A program made the position numbers and the translations under genes. From NCBI GenBank assembly GCA_028877275.1, contig JAPPFP010000006.1:62001-126000 (forward strand): a stretch of 64,000 nucleotides of DNA, written 5' to 3'. Below the pieces are notes generated by a model. It had not been told where the DNA came from, searched no databases, and was given only the letters and a program-made list of their open reading frames with translations. This document shows positions 8,842 through 17,905 of the stretch, piece after piece (the stretch's first letter is position 1; every line of letters begins with the position of its first letter). The DNA comes from Acidobacteriota bacterium. GTDB taxonomy: Bacteria; Acidobacteriota; Thermoanaerobaculia; Multivoradales; Multivoraceae.

Positions 8842-10922
8842 CGGGACGGCTCCGCCGGCGCTCCGCCTGACGTTTCCTCGATCAGCTCGTGGTAGAGCCC
8901 GAGGTAGTACGGAAGCAGGAAGCTCGCCCCGTCCGCCAGGTAGCGGCCCTGGCCGCCGTGGTCCAGGCGCCACGGGTCGTGGTTCCAGTGGTTGACGAAG
9001 CGTTCGTCGATCGGCAGTACGCGGCCGTCGATCAGGTGGCCGCGAACGCCGCGGCGTGCTTCCTGGTCGCGCAGCAACACCACGTCGAGCCGGTGGCTGT
9101 TCGAGAGCGCCCACTCGAAACGGTCGAGCGGATAGAGGACCAGGCTCTCGACCGCGTCATGGAGCGGGTAGTCGCCGCGACTGTAGGTCTCATCGTCGAA
9201 GGCGTCGCGGTAGCTGCCACCGTCGATGGCGGCAGCGTGGATGAAGTCGAACAGCGGATTCCGCTCCGGCTGCAGGACCTTCCAGTACTGGCGCAGCGAG
9301 TGGGCGACGACGCTCCGTACCGCCACGTCCCGCTCGTACCTCAGGAGGTGGTAGTAGTTCATGAACGCCATCTCGTCGTCCGACTGGTTGCCGGTGCCGG
9401 GGCCGCTCTGGACCTTGGGGTTGCGCAGGTTGGCCAGGTAGGCGTGGTCGTCGAGGAGACTCCGGGCGGCGTCGGCGTAGCGGTCCCCGCGGTTGGGCTC
9501 GCTCATGTGTTCGGCGATCCGCAGGTAGGTCAGGTAGGAGAGCGAGTTCAGTCCCCGTTCCTCCCACCAGTCCTGGTCGTGGTTCAGTTGCTCGGGCCCG
9601 AAGACGGCCCAGCGGGTGCGCTTCCCGTCATGGTCGACGAGAGCGCCGCCGTGGTCGATCAGGTGGTCGACGATCGCGAGCACCGTCCCGCGGACCTCGG
9701 CGCGTTCCGTCCCGGTGTCCGCGACCAGGTCGTAGTACAGGCCGTAGAAGAAGAAGTGGCCGTCCAGTTCGTCGGAGCTCGTGTCGCTCTTCCAGTACCA
9801 CTTGCCGTCGGCGCTCACGGGCCAGCGGGGATCGATCACCTTCCATAGGCCGTCGCGTTCCTCGCGGAACCGGCGGTCGCTCTCGACCCGGCCGGCGTTG
9901 GGGTTCGGGCCGTCAGTTGGCAGGATGGTGCGGGCGACGAAGCCGGGTTCGGCGGAAGGCGTTCCGCCCTGGGTCACGAGCTGCAGGAAGCGCAGCGCCT
10001 CGAAGGCCTTGCGCGCGTTCTCTCGGGCTTCCGTCTCGCCGGTGACGGCCCAGCGGAGGCACTCCGCGGCTCCGTACATGGACGTCCAGAGGCCGTCGTT
10101 GTCGCTGTCGGACTGGCGGAACGCCGACGTGTCGCCGGGGTTCTCGAGGGCGACACCCAGCACGTAGCCGTAGGGCGTGCGGCGATGGAAGCGCTCTATC
10201 GCCTGGTGGAAGCGTTCCGCCTTCTGCCGCAAGGTCATCGGACGCAGGTGGATCCGGCCGGCGCCGGCGAGTGTCTCGACCTGCACCGTGCCGTCCCGGT
10301 CGACCTGGACTTCCAGCACGTGGTCGTGAGGCAGCCAGCGCCGTCCCTGCCGGTACTGCCAGCGGGGCGGCTCGTCCGGGGAAGCGCCAGGGATCAGACG
10401 GACGAGGCCGCGGGTCGTGCCCGCCCAGACCGAGCCGTCCGGCGCCGCGGCGAGGCTCGTGAAGTCGTTCCACGGCAGACCGTCGGTCCGGCCGTAGAGC
10501 CGCCACTCGCCTGTGACTTCGTCGAGAGCGCCCAGGCCTTGAGGCGAGGCGAACCACAGCTTGCCGTCGTAGTCGAACTCGACCGCCCGCACGTCGACGG
10601 GCGCCCAGCTTCGGTCGCCGTCGCGCGGCAACAGGCGCCGCCAGACGGTCTCGGAGCCGTCCCGCAGGTAGACGCCGGCGGACGTGGCGGCCGCCACCCG
10701 GATCGCGGCATCCGTGACGATCTCGCGCACCTCGCCGGGGGCGTCGAGGGTGTTGGCGCGGGACGGCGCAGCCGCGGGCGGCTCGGCGGCTGGGTCGGCT
10801 GGCGACTCGTACTCAGCGACCTGCTGCAGGAAGGGGTCGACGCGGACCGGCAGTTCGGTCTGGGCCGCCAGGGCGAGCGGGGCCAGCAGCAACCCGGGCA
10901 TGGACACTGCGCGCAGGTTCAC
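8838..10922 (-). CDS. Secreted protein with two-component-regulator-type propeller repeats plus an alpha-helical (toroid-like) domain
   Basis: Signal peptide; VRAVEFDYDGKLWFASPQGLGALDEVTGEWRLYGRTDGLPWNDFTSLAAAPDGSVWAGTTRGLVRL (propeller repeats); DNDGLWTSMYGAAECLRWAVTGETEARENARKAFEAL. Confidence 0.75.
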   Translation of the reverse strand: MNLRAVSMPGLLLAPLALAAQTELPVRVDPFLQQVAEYESPADPAAEPPAAAPSRANTLDAPGEVREIVTDAAIRVAAATSAGVYLRDGSETVWRRLLPRDGDRSWAPVDVRAVEFDYDGKLWFASPQGLGALDEVTGEWRLYGRTDGLPWNDFTSLAAAPDGSVWAGTTRGLVRLIPGASPDEPPRWQYRQGRRWLPHDHVLEVQVDRDGTVQVETLAGAGRIHLRPMTLRQKAERFHQAIERFHRRTPYGYVLGVALENPGDTSAFRQSDSDNDGLWTSMYGAAECLRWAVTGETEARENARKAFEALRFLQLVTQGGTPSAEPGFVARTILPTDGPNPNAGRVESDRRFREERDGLWKVIDPRWPVSADGKWYWKSDTSSDELDGHFFFYGLYYDLVADTGTERAEVRGTVLAIVDHLIDHGGALVDHDGKRTRWAVFGPEQLNHDQDWWEERGLNSLSYLTYLRIAEHMSEPNRGDRYADAARSLLDDHAYLANLRNPKVQSGPGTGNQSDDEMAFMNYYHLLRYERDVAVRSVVAHSLRQYWKVLQPERNPLFDFIHAAAIDGGSYRDAFDDETYSRGDYPLHDAVESLVLYPLDRFEWALSNSHRLDVVLLRDQEARRGVRGHLIDGRVLPIDERFVNHWNHDPWRLDHGGQGRYLADGASFLLPYYLGLYHELIEETSGGAPAEPSR

Positions 10923-10958
10923 GCCGGGAAGACTAGCCTGCGTCCGTAGGCGCCCGTT

Positions 10959-11339
10959 TCAGGCGCGAACGGTCCGGACCCCGTACAGCGGGAAGTGCGC
11001 GTCGCGTGTGACGATCGTCAGTCCCTCGGCTTGAGTCTGGGCGATCAGGAAGCGGTCGAACGGGTCCTTGTGGTGTCTGGGTAGTCGTGCGGCCAGCTCC
11101 GCGTGATGGAAGGTCAGCGGCAGATGGGTGAACCCCTTCTCGTCGACGATTGCCGCGAGGTTGTCGGGCGCTTCCATCTTCCCTTTCAGTCGCTTGACCG
11201 TGATTTCCCAGGCCGTGACCGCGCTGACGAAGATCTCGTTGCGCGGATCTTCGATGGCGTTTCGCGACGCCGCCCGTAGTCGGCCGGTTTCAGACAGGCT
11301 CCACAGGAAGGCGTGCGTATCGAGCAGCAGCCGCTCCAC
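10959..11339 (-). CDS. PIN-domain ribonuclease toxin (VapC-like)
   Basis: LLLDTHAFLWSLSE...ISVSAVTAWEITVKRLKGK-type pattern...HHKDPFDRFLIAQTQAEGLTIVTRDAHF. Confidence 0.92.
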   Translation of the reverse strand: MERLLLDTHAFLWSLSETGRLRAASRNAIEDPRNEIFVSAVTAWEITVKRLKGKMEAPDNLAAIVDEKGFTHLPLTFHHAELAARLPRHHKDPFDRFLIAQTQAEGLTIVTRDAHFPLYGVRTVRA

Positions 11340-11341
11340 CG

Positions 11342-11596
11342 TCAGGTCTCGTCGGGGAAGATCTTCGAGTTCATGAGCTCTTCGAAGAGTTCCTCGTCCG
11401 GCTCATCGAAGTCCGGCGCCATCCAGATCTTCCCTTCCAGACCCCCCAGCTTACGGGGCTCCAGCTTCTTCTCGCGATAGGGCTCGAGCCGCAGGTACGG
11501 CTCTCCCGCCTTGGCGATGACGATCTCCTCGCCCTCCCAGGCCAGTTTGCCCAGGCGCGAGAGTTGTGACTTCGCTTCGTGCATGTTCACCTTCAT
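11342..11596 (-). CDS. Phd/YefM-type antitoxin
   Basis: MKVNMHEAKSQLSRLGKLAWEGEEIVIAKAGEPYLRLEPY; directly upstream of the PIN toxin. Confidence 0.9.
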   Translation of the reverse strand: MKVNMHEAKSQLSRLGKLAWEGEEIVIAKAGEPYLRLEPYREKKLEPRKLGGLEGKIWMAPDFDEPDEELFEELMNSKIFPDET

Positions 11597-11620
11597 CCGT
11601 TCTCCCCTCCAGAATCCGGC

Positions 11621-11640
11621 CTGGCTAAGTCTGGCTAAGT
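11621..11640. repeat. Tandem decamer ctggctaagt x2 upstream of the antitoxin start
   Basis: Exact duplication ctggctaagt|ctggctaagt read directly. Confidence 0.9.
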
Positions 11641-11691
11641 CTTGTGCTGCCGTCAAGCAGGCCGAGCGTCTCGCGTGGCAAAGTCGCCGCG

Positions 11692-12720
11692 ATGGCGGAC
11701 ACACGACTCCGAACCCTCCGCGTCGACGAGATCGAGGCCTTGCTCGACCTCCTGGACGGCTGGCCCTTTCCCGACGGCCAGAGTGGCCGTGACTTCTTCC
11801 GCCGCTACATCGAACTCGATCCCGCGTTCGAAGGGCGCAACGTCTGGGTGGCCGAGCGGGGCGGCGAACTGGTCTCGTGTGTACAGATCTTCCCCCGCCG
11901 CGTGAGGATTGCCGGCCGCGTGCTGCCCATGGGCGGGATCGGCAGCGTGTTCACCCGGCCTGAGCACAGGCGCCGTGGCGTGGCGGGCGCTCTGCTCGAG
12001 CGGGTGATCGGCGCGATGCGGGAAAGAGGGATGGTGCTCTCGTACCTCCTCGCCGAGCGGCTGCGATGGTACGGGCAGTACGGCTACCGGCCATGGTCAC
12101 GCGGCTGGCGCACGTTGCACTGGCCGGGGATTGACGGGTCGGCGGCTCGGGAGGTCCGGCGGTACGACCCCGCGGCCGATGCGGGCGAGCTGGAGCGTCT
12201 CTGGAGCGTTTACGCCGAGGGCGCCGCCGGCCCGCCTCTCGACGGCGTCGTCGACCGTGGCTCCGAGGCAGACTGGCAAGCCAGCTTTCGGCTTGCGGGC
12301 ACGCCGGAAGAAGACGTCTGGATCGCGGACGGCGGAAGTCAGGCTACGGCCTACCTGCGCGTCGCCGACTTCAATGGCCGACTCCGTGTCCTCGAGTGGG
12401 GCCGGGAGAGCGATGGTGCCCCTGTCTTGTGTGAGCTACTGGCCGCGGCCATGACCGGGCGCGGCGTGGAAGCGATTCGGATGCCCCTGGTCCGGGACGC
12501 GGCCCTGGAAGGCTTGCTGGCGGCCGCCGGTACCCGGATCGACACCCGGCCGGCATGGAACGAAGTGCCGCCGGACGCGACGCCTCCCGCCACCTGGATG
12601 GTTCGTAGCCTGGACGACGACGCACTCGCCAGGAGGCTGGGTACGGCGAACGCCGGCGATCTCCTGGCCCGTTACCTGCCGCCCGAGCGGTTCGCCTTCT
12701 GGGAGGCGGACAGGTTCTAG
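11692..12720 (+). CDS. GNAT family N-acetyltransferase (Eis-like)
   Basis: VLPMGGIGSVFTRPEHRRRGVAGALLERVIGAMRERGMVLSYLLAERLRWYGQYGYRPW. Confidence 0.85.
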   Translation: MADTRLRTLRVDEIEALLDLLDGWPFPDGQSGRDFFRRYIELDPAFEGRNVWVAERGGELVSCVQIFPRRVRIAGRVLPMGGIGSVFTRPEHRRRGVAGALLERVIGAMRERGMVLSYLLAERLRWYGQYGYRPWSRGWRTLHWPGIDGSAAREVRRYDPAADAGELERLWSVYAEGAAGPPLDGVVDRGSEADWQASFRLAGTPEEDVWIADGGSQATAYLRVADFNGRLRVLEWGRESDGAPVLCELLAAAMTGRGVEAIRMPLVRDAALEGLLAAAGTRIDTRPAWNEVPPDATPPATWMVRSLDDDALARRLGTANAGDLLARYLPPERFAFWEADRF

Positions 12721-12729
12721 GAGGCGGCG

Positions 12730-13254
12730 CTAGGACCGCTTCACGGAGTAGACCAGGCCGACCGTGCCTGTCTCCTTGTAGACGTCTTGCGCCTGGAGTT
12801 CGAGCTTGACCCGAGGCGCCGGTTCGGCGATCAGCGGTATGCCTCCGCCGAGAATCGTCGGAATCACCGCGACCTCCACCGTGTCGACGAGACCCGCCTC
12901 GGCAAGGCTGCGGAACAGCGATCCACCGCCGAACAGCCAGATGTCCTTCTTGCCGTCCTCCTCGCGCAGGGACTGGACGACCTCCTTCCAGTCGTCGCCG
13001 ACGATCGTGAGGTTCTTGTAGTCGGCCTGCCGGAGCGTTCGCGAGAACACGTAGGTCCGGACGCCGGGCATCGAACCCCGGTCCTGGCCGCCCGTGCTCT
13101 CGAAGGTCTTCCGGCCGATCAGGTAGGTGTCGAACTCTCCGTACAGTTCGGCGAAGTCGTAGTCCGGATCAATGACGATCCAGTCCGCTTCGCCGTCGGG
13201 CCCGGCGATGTAGCCGTCCAGGCTCATGGCGACGCAGTAGCGGACTCGTCTCAT
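12730..13254 (-). CDS. Dihydrofolate reductase family protein (RibD C-terminal-like)
   Basis: MRRVRYCVAMSLDGYIAGPDGEADWIV...YLIGRKTFES...DIWLFGGGSLFRSLAEAGLVDTVEVAVIPTILGGGIPL. Confidence 0.9.
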   Translation of the reverse strand: MRRVRYCVAMSLDGYIAGPDGEADWIVIDPDYDFAELYGEFDTYLIGRKTFESTGGQDRGSMPGVRTYVFSRTLRQADYKNLTIVGDDWKEVVQSLREEDGKKDIWLFGGGSLFRSLAEAGLVDTVEVAVIPTILGGGIPLIAEPAPRVKLELQAQDVYKETGTVGLVYSVKRS

Positions 13255-13255
13255 G

Positions 13256-14047
13256 TCACGCCAGCAAGTCCGCGCGCATGACGGTGACGGCCTGGCCGCA
13301 TAGCTGCACGCGGTCGCCGCGGACGGCGCAGCGGACCTCGCCTCCACGCTCCGAGGCCTGCCACGCCGTGAAGGAGTCCCTGCCGAGGCGCCGTTGCCAG
13401 TAAGGAGCCAGGCAGCAGTGGGCGGAACCGGTGACCGGGTCCTCGTCGATGCCGGCCCCGGGCGCGAAGAACCGGGACACGAAGTCGAACCCCTCGGTTT
13501 CCGCCCGAGTGGTGACGATCACTCCGCGCACGCCGAGTTGCCGCAGGCGTCCGAAATCCGGCGCCAGACTTCGCAGCGTGCTCTCGGAGCCGATCTCCAC
13601 GAGGTAGTCGAAGCGGTTCCTGCCGACGTAGTCCGGCTCGGCCCCTAGTGCGTCGGCGAAACCTGCGGGCGCCGTTGTCGGCTCGTCCGGCTCGGCCGGG
13701 AAGTCCATCTCGATCCAGCCGTTCCGCGGGACCGCGGTGAGCGTCCCGGAGAGCGTGTGGAACACGGCCGCGGCCGTCGGTTCCAGATGCCCCGCTTCCC
13801 ACAGCACATGGGCGCTCGCCAGCGTTCCGTGGCCGCAGAGGTCGATCTCAACCGTCGGCGTGAACCAGCGCAGGCCGAAGGAGCCATCGTCGCGGCGGAC
13901 AAGAAAGGCGGTCTCCGAGAGGTTCATCTCGCGAGCGACTCGTTGCATCCACGCTTCGTCGGCCGGACCTTGCAGCAGGCAGACCGCGGCCGGATTGCCG
14001 CCGAAGGGTTGGCTCGTGAAGGCGTCGACCTGGGTGATCGTCAGCAT
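13256..14047 (-). CDS. PhzF family phenazine biosynthesis-like isomerase
   Basis: MLTITQVDAFTSQPFGGNPAAVCLL...MNLSETAFLV...FTPTVEIDLCGHGTLASAHVL...DPVTGSAHCCLAPYW. Confidence 0.93.
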   Translation of the reverse strand: MLTITQVDAFTSQPFGGNPAAVCLLQGPADEAWMQRVAREMNLSETAFLVRRDDGSFGLRWFTPTVEIDLCGHGTLASAHVLWEAGHLEPTAAAVFHTLSGTLTAVPRNGWIEMDFPAEPDEPTTAPAGFADALGAEPDYVGRNRFDYLVEIGSESTLRSLAPDFGRLRQLGVRGVIVTTRAETEGFDFVSRFFAPGAGIDEDPVTGSAHCCLAPYWQRRLGRDSFTAWQASERGGEVRCAVRGDRVQLCGQAVTVMRADLLA

Positions 14048-14144
14048 GGTCTCAGGTGGTCTAGCACGGCGACAGGAGTTCGGCACGGCGTGAATGGGTA
14101 GCGCAGAGCCTAGTCCGTTGCCGCCCGCGGCTACACTCCGAACC

Positions 14145-14681
14145 GTGCAGGTTCTCGACCCCTCCTGGGAGGGCTCTCCGCCGCCGCTCTCGCAGGCGCT
14201 CCGCCTGGGAGCGCTCGCCGGAGTCGACGTTGCCCTGCTTTCGAACGGAAAGGCAGGTGTGGCACCGCTCTTCGACCACCTGGAGTCGCTGCTGCGGCAA
14301 CGCTGGAAGGTGGCCGCGGTCGAGCGCGCGACGAAGGGGAACTACAGCGCCCCGGCCGAGCGGGAACTTGTGCGCCGTCTGGCGAGGCGTCGCCTGGTCA
14401 TCACCGGCGTCGGCGACTGAGGGAGCTGCTCGTCGTGCAGTCTGCACGACGCCGTGACTTTCGAGCGCGAAGGTGTGCCCGCGGTCGGCGTGATGACGTC
14501 GGCGTTCGTCGATGGCGCCGAGTTGATGGCGCACGTCTGCGGGGCCCCGGACTACAGGTTCGCCGTGGTCGAGCATCCGATCAGCAGCGCGACCGACGCG
14601 GAGCTCCTGGAACGGGCGGAAGAGATCGTGAGGCAGGCGGAGGAGCTGGTGCTTGCCGGGGGGCCGCTGGGCACGCCGTGA
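14145..14681 (+). CDS. UGSC-family selenoprotein; in-frame UGA at 14418-14420 proposed to encode selenocysteine
   Basis: ORFs 14094..14420 and 14454..14681 are in the same frame. Readthrough gives ...RRLVITGVGD-U-GSCSSCSLHDAVTFEREGVPAVGVMTSAFVDGAELMAHVCG..., matching the UGSC motif. Start GTG 14145 (ATG 14094 possible). Confidence 0.85.
14418..14451 (+). promoter_or_regulatory. Putative bacterial SECIS element (UGA plus hairpin)
   Basis: UGA 14418-14420, then 9-bp perfect stem CGTCGTGCA (14431-14439) / TGCACGACG (14443-14451) with loop GTC; apical loop begins 19 nt after the UGA and starts with G. Confidence 0.75.
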
Positions 14682-15814
14682 CGGGTTCGCGACAACGAGC
14701 GGGTGTTGTAGCCGCAGCGCTTGCCGCAATGCTCACGGCACCGGCGACAGCCGAGAACGGTGTCGTGCTGGCCGAGTTCGTCTTTGACGACGCGCCGCAT
14801 CCCGAGTGCCACGCCTCGACGATCGCCGAGACGGCTTCGGGCGCTCTCGTCGCTGCCTGGTTCGGCGGCACCGCCGAGCGGAACGCGGACGTCGGCATCT
14901 GGTTCAGCCGGCTTGGCGCCGACCGTTGGACGGCCCCCGTCGAAGTGGCCAACGGCGTCCAAACGGACGGCCGCCGCTACCCGACCTGGAACCCGGTTCT
15001 CTACCAGCCGCCCGGTGACGCCGCGCCCCTGCTCCTCTTCTTCAAGGTGGGGCCGAGCCCGCCGGAGTGGTGGGGGATGGTCATGGAGTCGGAGGACGAC
15101 GGCCGCACCTGGAGCGAGCCCCGGCGGCTTCCGGACGGCATTCTCGGACCGATCAAGAACAAGCCGATCACCCTCCCCGACGGCAGTCTGCTCGCCGGCT
15201 CGAGCATCGAGAATGCGCCCGAGCCGCCGGCCTGGCGGGCGCACTTCGAGCGGTCGCCCGACCTGGGCCGGACCTGGACGCGCACCGAACGGCTGGCCGG
15301 CAAGACGGCGGCCGGCGAGGACTTCTGGATCATCCAGCCGACGATCCTGATGCTGGGCGACGGCGAACTCCTGGCGCTGTTCCGGTCCAAGCAGAGTCGC
15401 ATAGCGGCGTCACGTTCCGCCGACCAGGGTCGCACCTGGGGGCCGATCTTCGCCACCGGCCTGCTCAACCCCGACGCAGGGGTCGATGGCCTCACGCTGG
15501 CCGATGGCCGGCACCTCCTCGTCTACAACCACAAAGTGCGCGTGGATGGCGCCTGGGCCGGTTCCCGGTCACGCCTGAACGTAGCGCTCTCGGACGACGG
15601 CGACACCTGGGACGCGGCGCTGATGCTGGAAGACCAGGACGGCGAGTACTCCTATCCAGCGGTCATTCAGGGCCGCGACGGACTGGTCCACGTGACGTAC
15701 ACGCACCGGCGGACGCGCATCCGGCACCTGGTCCTCGACCCGGCCGCGCTCACGAGGCACCCGATGTCCGGAGTCGAGTGGCCGGCGAAAGCGCCGGTCC
15801 TGCCTCCCGAGTGA
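14678..15814 (+). CDS. Secreted sialidase-like / exo-alpha-sialidase family protein
   Basis: Leader VTGSRQRAGVVAAALAAMLTAPATAENG; Asp-box-like repeats (SEDDGRTWSEPR, SPDLGRTWTRTE, SADQGRTWGPIF, SDDGDTWDAAL). GTG start overlaps the UGSC stop. Confidence 0.88.
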   Translation: MTGSRQRAGVVAAALAAMLTAPATAENGVVLAEFVFDDAPHPECHASTIAETASGALVAAWFGGTAERNADVGIWFSRLGADRWTAPVEVANGVQTDGRRYPTWNPVLYQPPGDAAPLLLFFKVGPSPPEWWGMVMESEDDGRTWSEPRRLPDGILGPIKNKPITLPDGSLLAGSSIENAPEPPAWRAHFERSPDLGRTWTRTERLAGKTAAGEDFWIIQPTILMLGDGELLALFRSKQSRIAASRSADQGRTWGPIFATGLLNPDAGVDGLTLADGRHLLVYNHKVRVDGAWAGSRSRLNVALSDDGDTWDAALMLEDQDGEYSYPAVIQGRDGLVHVTYTHRRTRIRHLVLDPAALTRHPMSGVEWPAKAPVLPPE

Positions 15815-17295
15815 CCGCGGGCGCCGATCTCGTCGTCTTCGTCGCCTACCTGGCGGCGGTGGTGGCGCTCGGCCTCTCGCTGGCCAGGCGGAGCGGAACG
15901 GCGCGTGGCTTCATGGTCGCCGGTGGAGCGCTGCCCGGCTGGGCGGTCGGCATGTCGATGTTCGGCACGTTTCTGTCCAGCAACACCTTCATCGGCGTGC
16001 CCGGACAGGCGTACGGGGGCAACTGGAACGCCTTCGTCTTCTCGCTGTCCCTGCCGGTGGCGGCGTTCCTTGCGGCGCGCTGGTGGATCCCGTTCTATCG
16101 ACGCGGCGACGCGGTGTCGGCCTACCACCACCTGGAGGCGCGGTTCGGCCGCTGGGCGCGGACCTACGCCGTTGCCTGTTACCTGCTGACGCAGTTCGCG
16201 CGGGTCGGCTCGATCCTGTTCGGCGTCGCCCTGGCGATGAACGCCCTGACCGGCTGGCCGGTGGCCTGGATCATCCTGAGCACCGGCGTCGTCGTCACGG
16301 TCTACACCCTGGTCGGCGGCATCGAGGCGGTGATCTGGACCGACGTGATCCAGAGTGTCGTGCTGACGGTCGGCGCCCTGATCGTCGGCGGGCTCCTGAT
16401 CGCGGACGCGCGAGGCGGATTCGGCGGACTGCTCGAGACAGCGCAGGCGGCGGAGAAGTTCTCCCTGGGCAGCTTCACGTTCGACTTCACGACGTCGACC
16501 TTCTGGGTCGTCCTGGTCTACGGCCTGTTCATCAACTTCACCAACTTCGGAATCGACCAGAGCTACGTCCAGCGTTATCACGCGGCCGTGACCGACCGTG
16601 CCGCGTCTCGCTCGGTGTGGCTGGCCGCGGGCCTCTACCTGCCGGTTTCGGCCGTCTTCTTCTTCATCGGCACCGGGCTGTTCGTTGTCCTTCAGGGACA
16701 GCCCGAGGCGGCCGGTCTCGCCGCCGATCAGGCCTTCCCGCACTACATATCGACCCGGCTGCCGGCCGGCGCGGCGGGGTTGCTCATCGCGGCGCTGTTC
16801 GCGGCCGCGATGAGCAGTATCGACACCTCGTTCAACAGCTCGGCCACGGTGTTCCTGTCGGACATCTACCGGACGTACTTCCGGCCCGAGCGGGGCGCCG
16901 ATGGCGGCGAGGCCGAGGATCTGAGGGTGCTGCGCCGGGCCACGATCGTCATCGGCGTTCTCGGCACGGGCGCGGCGCTACTGATGATCGGCGCGGGGAG
17001 TCTGCTGGACGTCTGGTGGACGGTCTCCGGCATCTTCGCCGGCGGACTGCTCGGACTGTTCGCGCTCGACCGGCTGGCGCCCCGGGCGGGCCGCGGCGCC
17101 GCCCAGGCCGGAGTGGCCGTTGGTGTACTGATCATCGTGTGGATGACGGTGTCGCCGCAGCTTGAGGGGAGTCTCGCGATGCTGCGGATTCCGCTGCACA
17201 GCTACATGATCACGGTCATCGGCACGCTCACGATCTTCGGTGTCGGTTTGCTGCTGGCCGGCCGGCGGCCGAGCCGCGGCGCTGCGATAGGGTGA
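15811..17295 (+). CDS. Sodium:solute symporter (SSS family; sialic acid or sugar type likely)
   Basis: RGFMVAGGALPGWAVGMSMFGTFLSSNTFIGVPGQAYGGNW...AMSSIDTSFNSSATVFLSDIYR; GTG start overlaps the sialidase stop. Confidence 0.9.
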   Translation: MTAGADLVVFVAYLAAVVALGLSLARRSGTARGFMVAGGALPGWAVGMSMFGTFLSSNTFIGVPGQAYGGNWNAFVFSLSLPVAAFLAARWWIPFYRRGDAVSAYHHLEARFGRWARTYAVACYLLTQFARVGSILFGVALAMNALTGWPVAWIILSTGVVVTVYTLVGGIEAVIWTDVIQSVVLTVGALIVGGLLIADARGGFGGLLETAQAAEKFSLGSFTFDFTTSTFWVVLVYGLFINFTNFGIDQSYVQRYHAAVTDRAASRSVWLAAGLYLPVSAVFFFIGTGLFVVLQGQPEAAGLAADQAFPHYISTRLPAGAAGLLIAALFAAAMSSIDTSFNSSATVFLSDIYRTYFRPERGADGGEAEDLRVLRRATIVIGVLGTGAALLMIGAGSLLDVWWTVSGIFAGGLLGLFALDRLAPRAGRGAAQAGVAVGVLIIVWMTVSPQLEGSLAMLRIPLHSYMITVIGTLTIFGVGLLLAGRRPSRGAAIG

Positions 17296-17317
17296 AGTCT
17301 GTTCGCGTACTCACCCG

Positions 17318-17869
17318 ATGTCCGCTCCAGATTCTCCGCCGACTCCGCGCTCCAGCCATCCGCGCCGTCCGGCGGTCCTCCTGGCGGCCGCCTCCCTGCT
17401 GCTCCTGTCGCTCGGCGGCTGCGACAACCGCGGCGATCTTCTGGGCGTCGAACTGGTCGTCTTCACCCTCGGCGAGTGGGCGGGCACCGGGCCGCAGGGA
17501 GAGGAGTTCCGTTTCATCCTGGAACGCGACGATGACGATGTGAGGCTCGCCGCCTTCCTCGTCAACCTGCCGGGGCTCGCGGACGCTGCCGTCGGCGAGT
17601 CCGAGGCCTGCGCGACTCTGGTCAACGCGTTCACCAGCTTCGGGAACTCCAACGCCAACATCCGGATCCGCGAGGCCGGCTTCCGTTTCCGCACGCCGAA
17701 CGACGTCCGGGTCGACCAGGACGGTCTGATCGAGGCGGTGATCACCGGCTCGTTCGACTCTTCGGAGAGCGCGATGGTGGACGCGGAGATCGAGATCGAC
17801 GCGACCCGCTTCCTGCCCTGCCGCATCGAGACGATGGTCAGTTGGCAGGTGGAGCCGGTCGGTTCCTGA
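17318..17869 (+). CDS. Hypothetical secreted or lipoprotein-like protein
   Basis: N-terminal hydrophobic stretch ending LLLLSLGGCDNRGD (lipobox-like). Confidence 0.6.
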   Translation: MSAPDSPPTPRSSHPRRPAVLLAAASLLLLSLGGCDNRGDLLGVELVVFTLGEWAGTGPQGEEFRFILERDDDDVRLAAFLVNLPGLADAAVGESEACATLVNAFTSFGNSNANIRIREAGFRFRTPNDVRVDQDGLIEAVITGSFDSSESAMVDAEIEIDATRFLPCRIETMVSWQVEPVGS

Positions 17870-17905
17870 GCCGCGGGCGAGGCGGGCGCGAGGCTGAGGC
17901 GGAGG

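Noticed and set aside
14094-14681. UGSC gene as a pseudogene with a nonsense mutation
   Set aside because: The UGA sits exactly at the U of the UGSC motif and is followed by a SECIS-like hairpin and conserved-looking coding sequence.
15067-17295. 742-aa ORF as one protein
   Set aside because: The first about 250 residues are a frame-shadow of the sialidase; the real symporter starts at GTG 15811.
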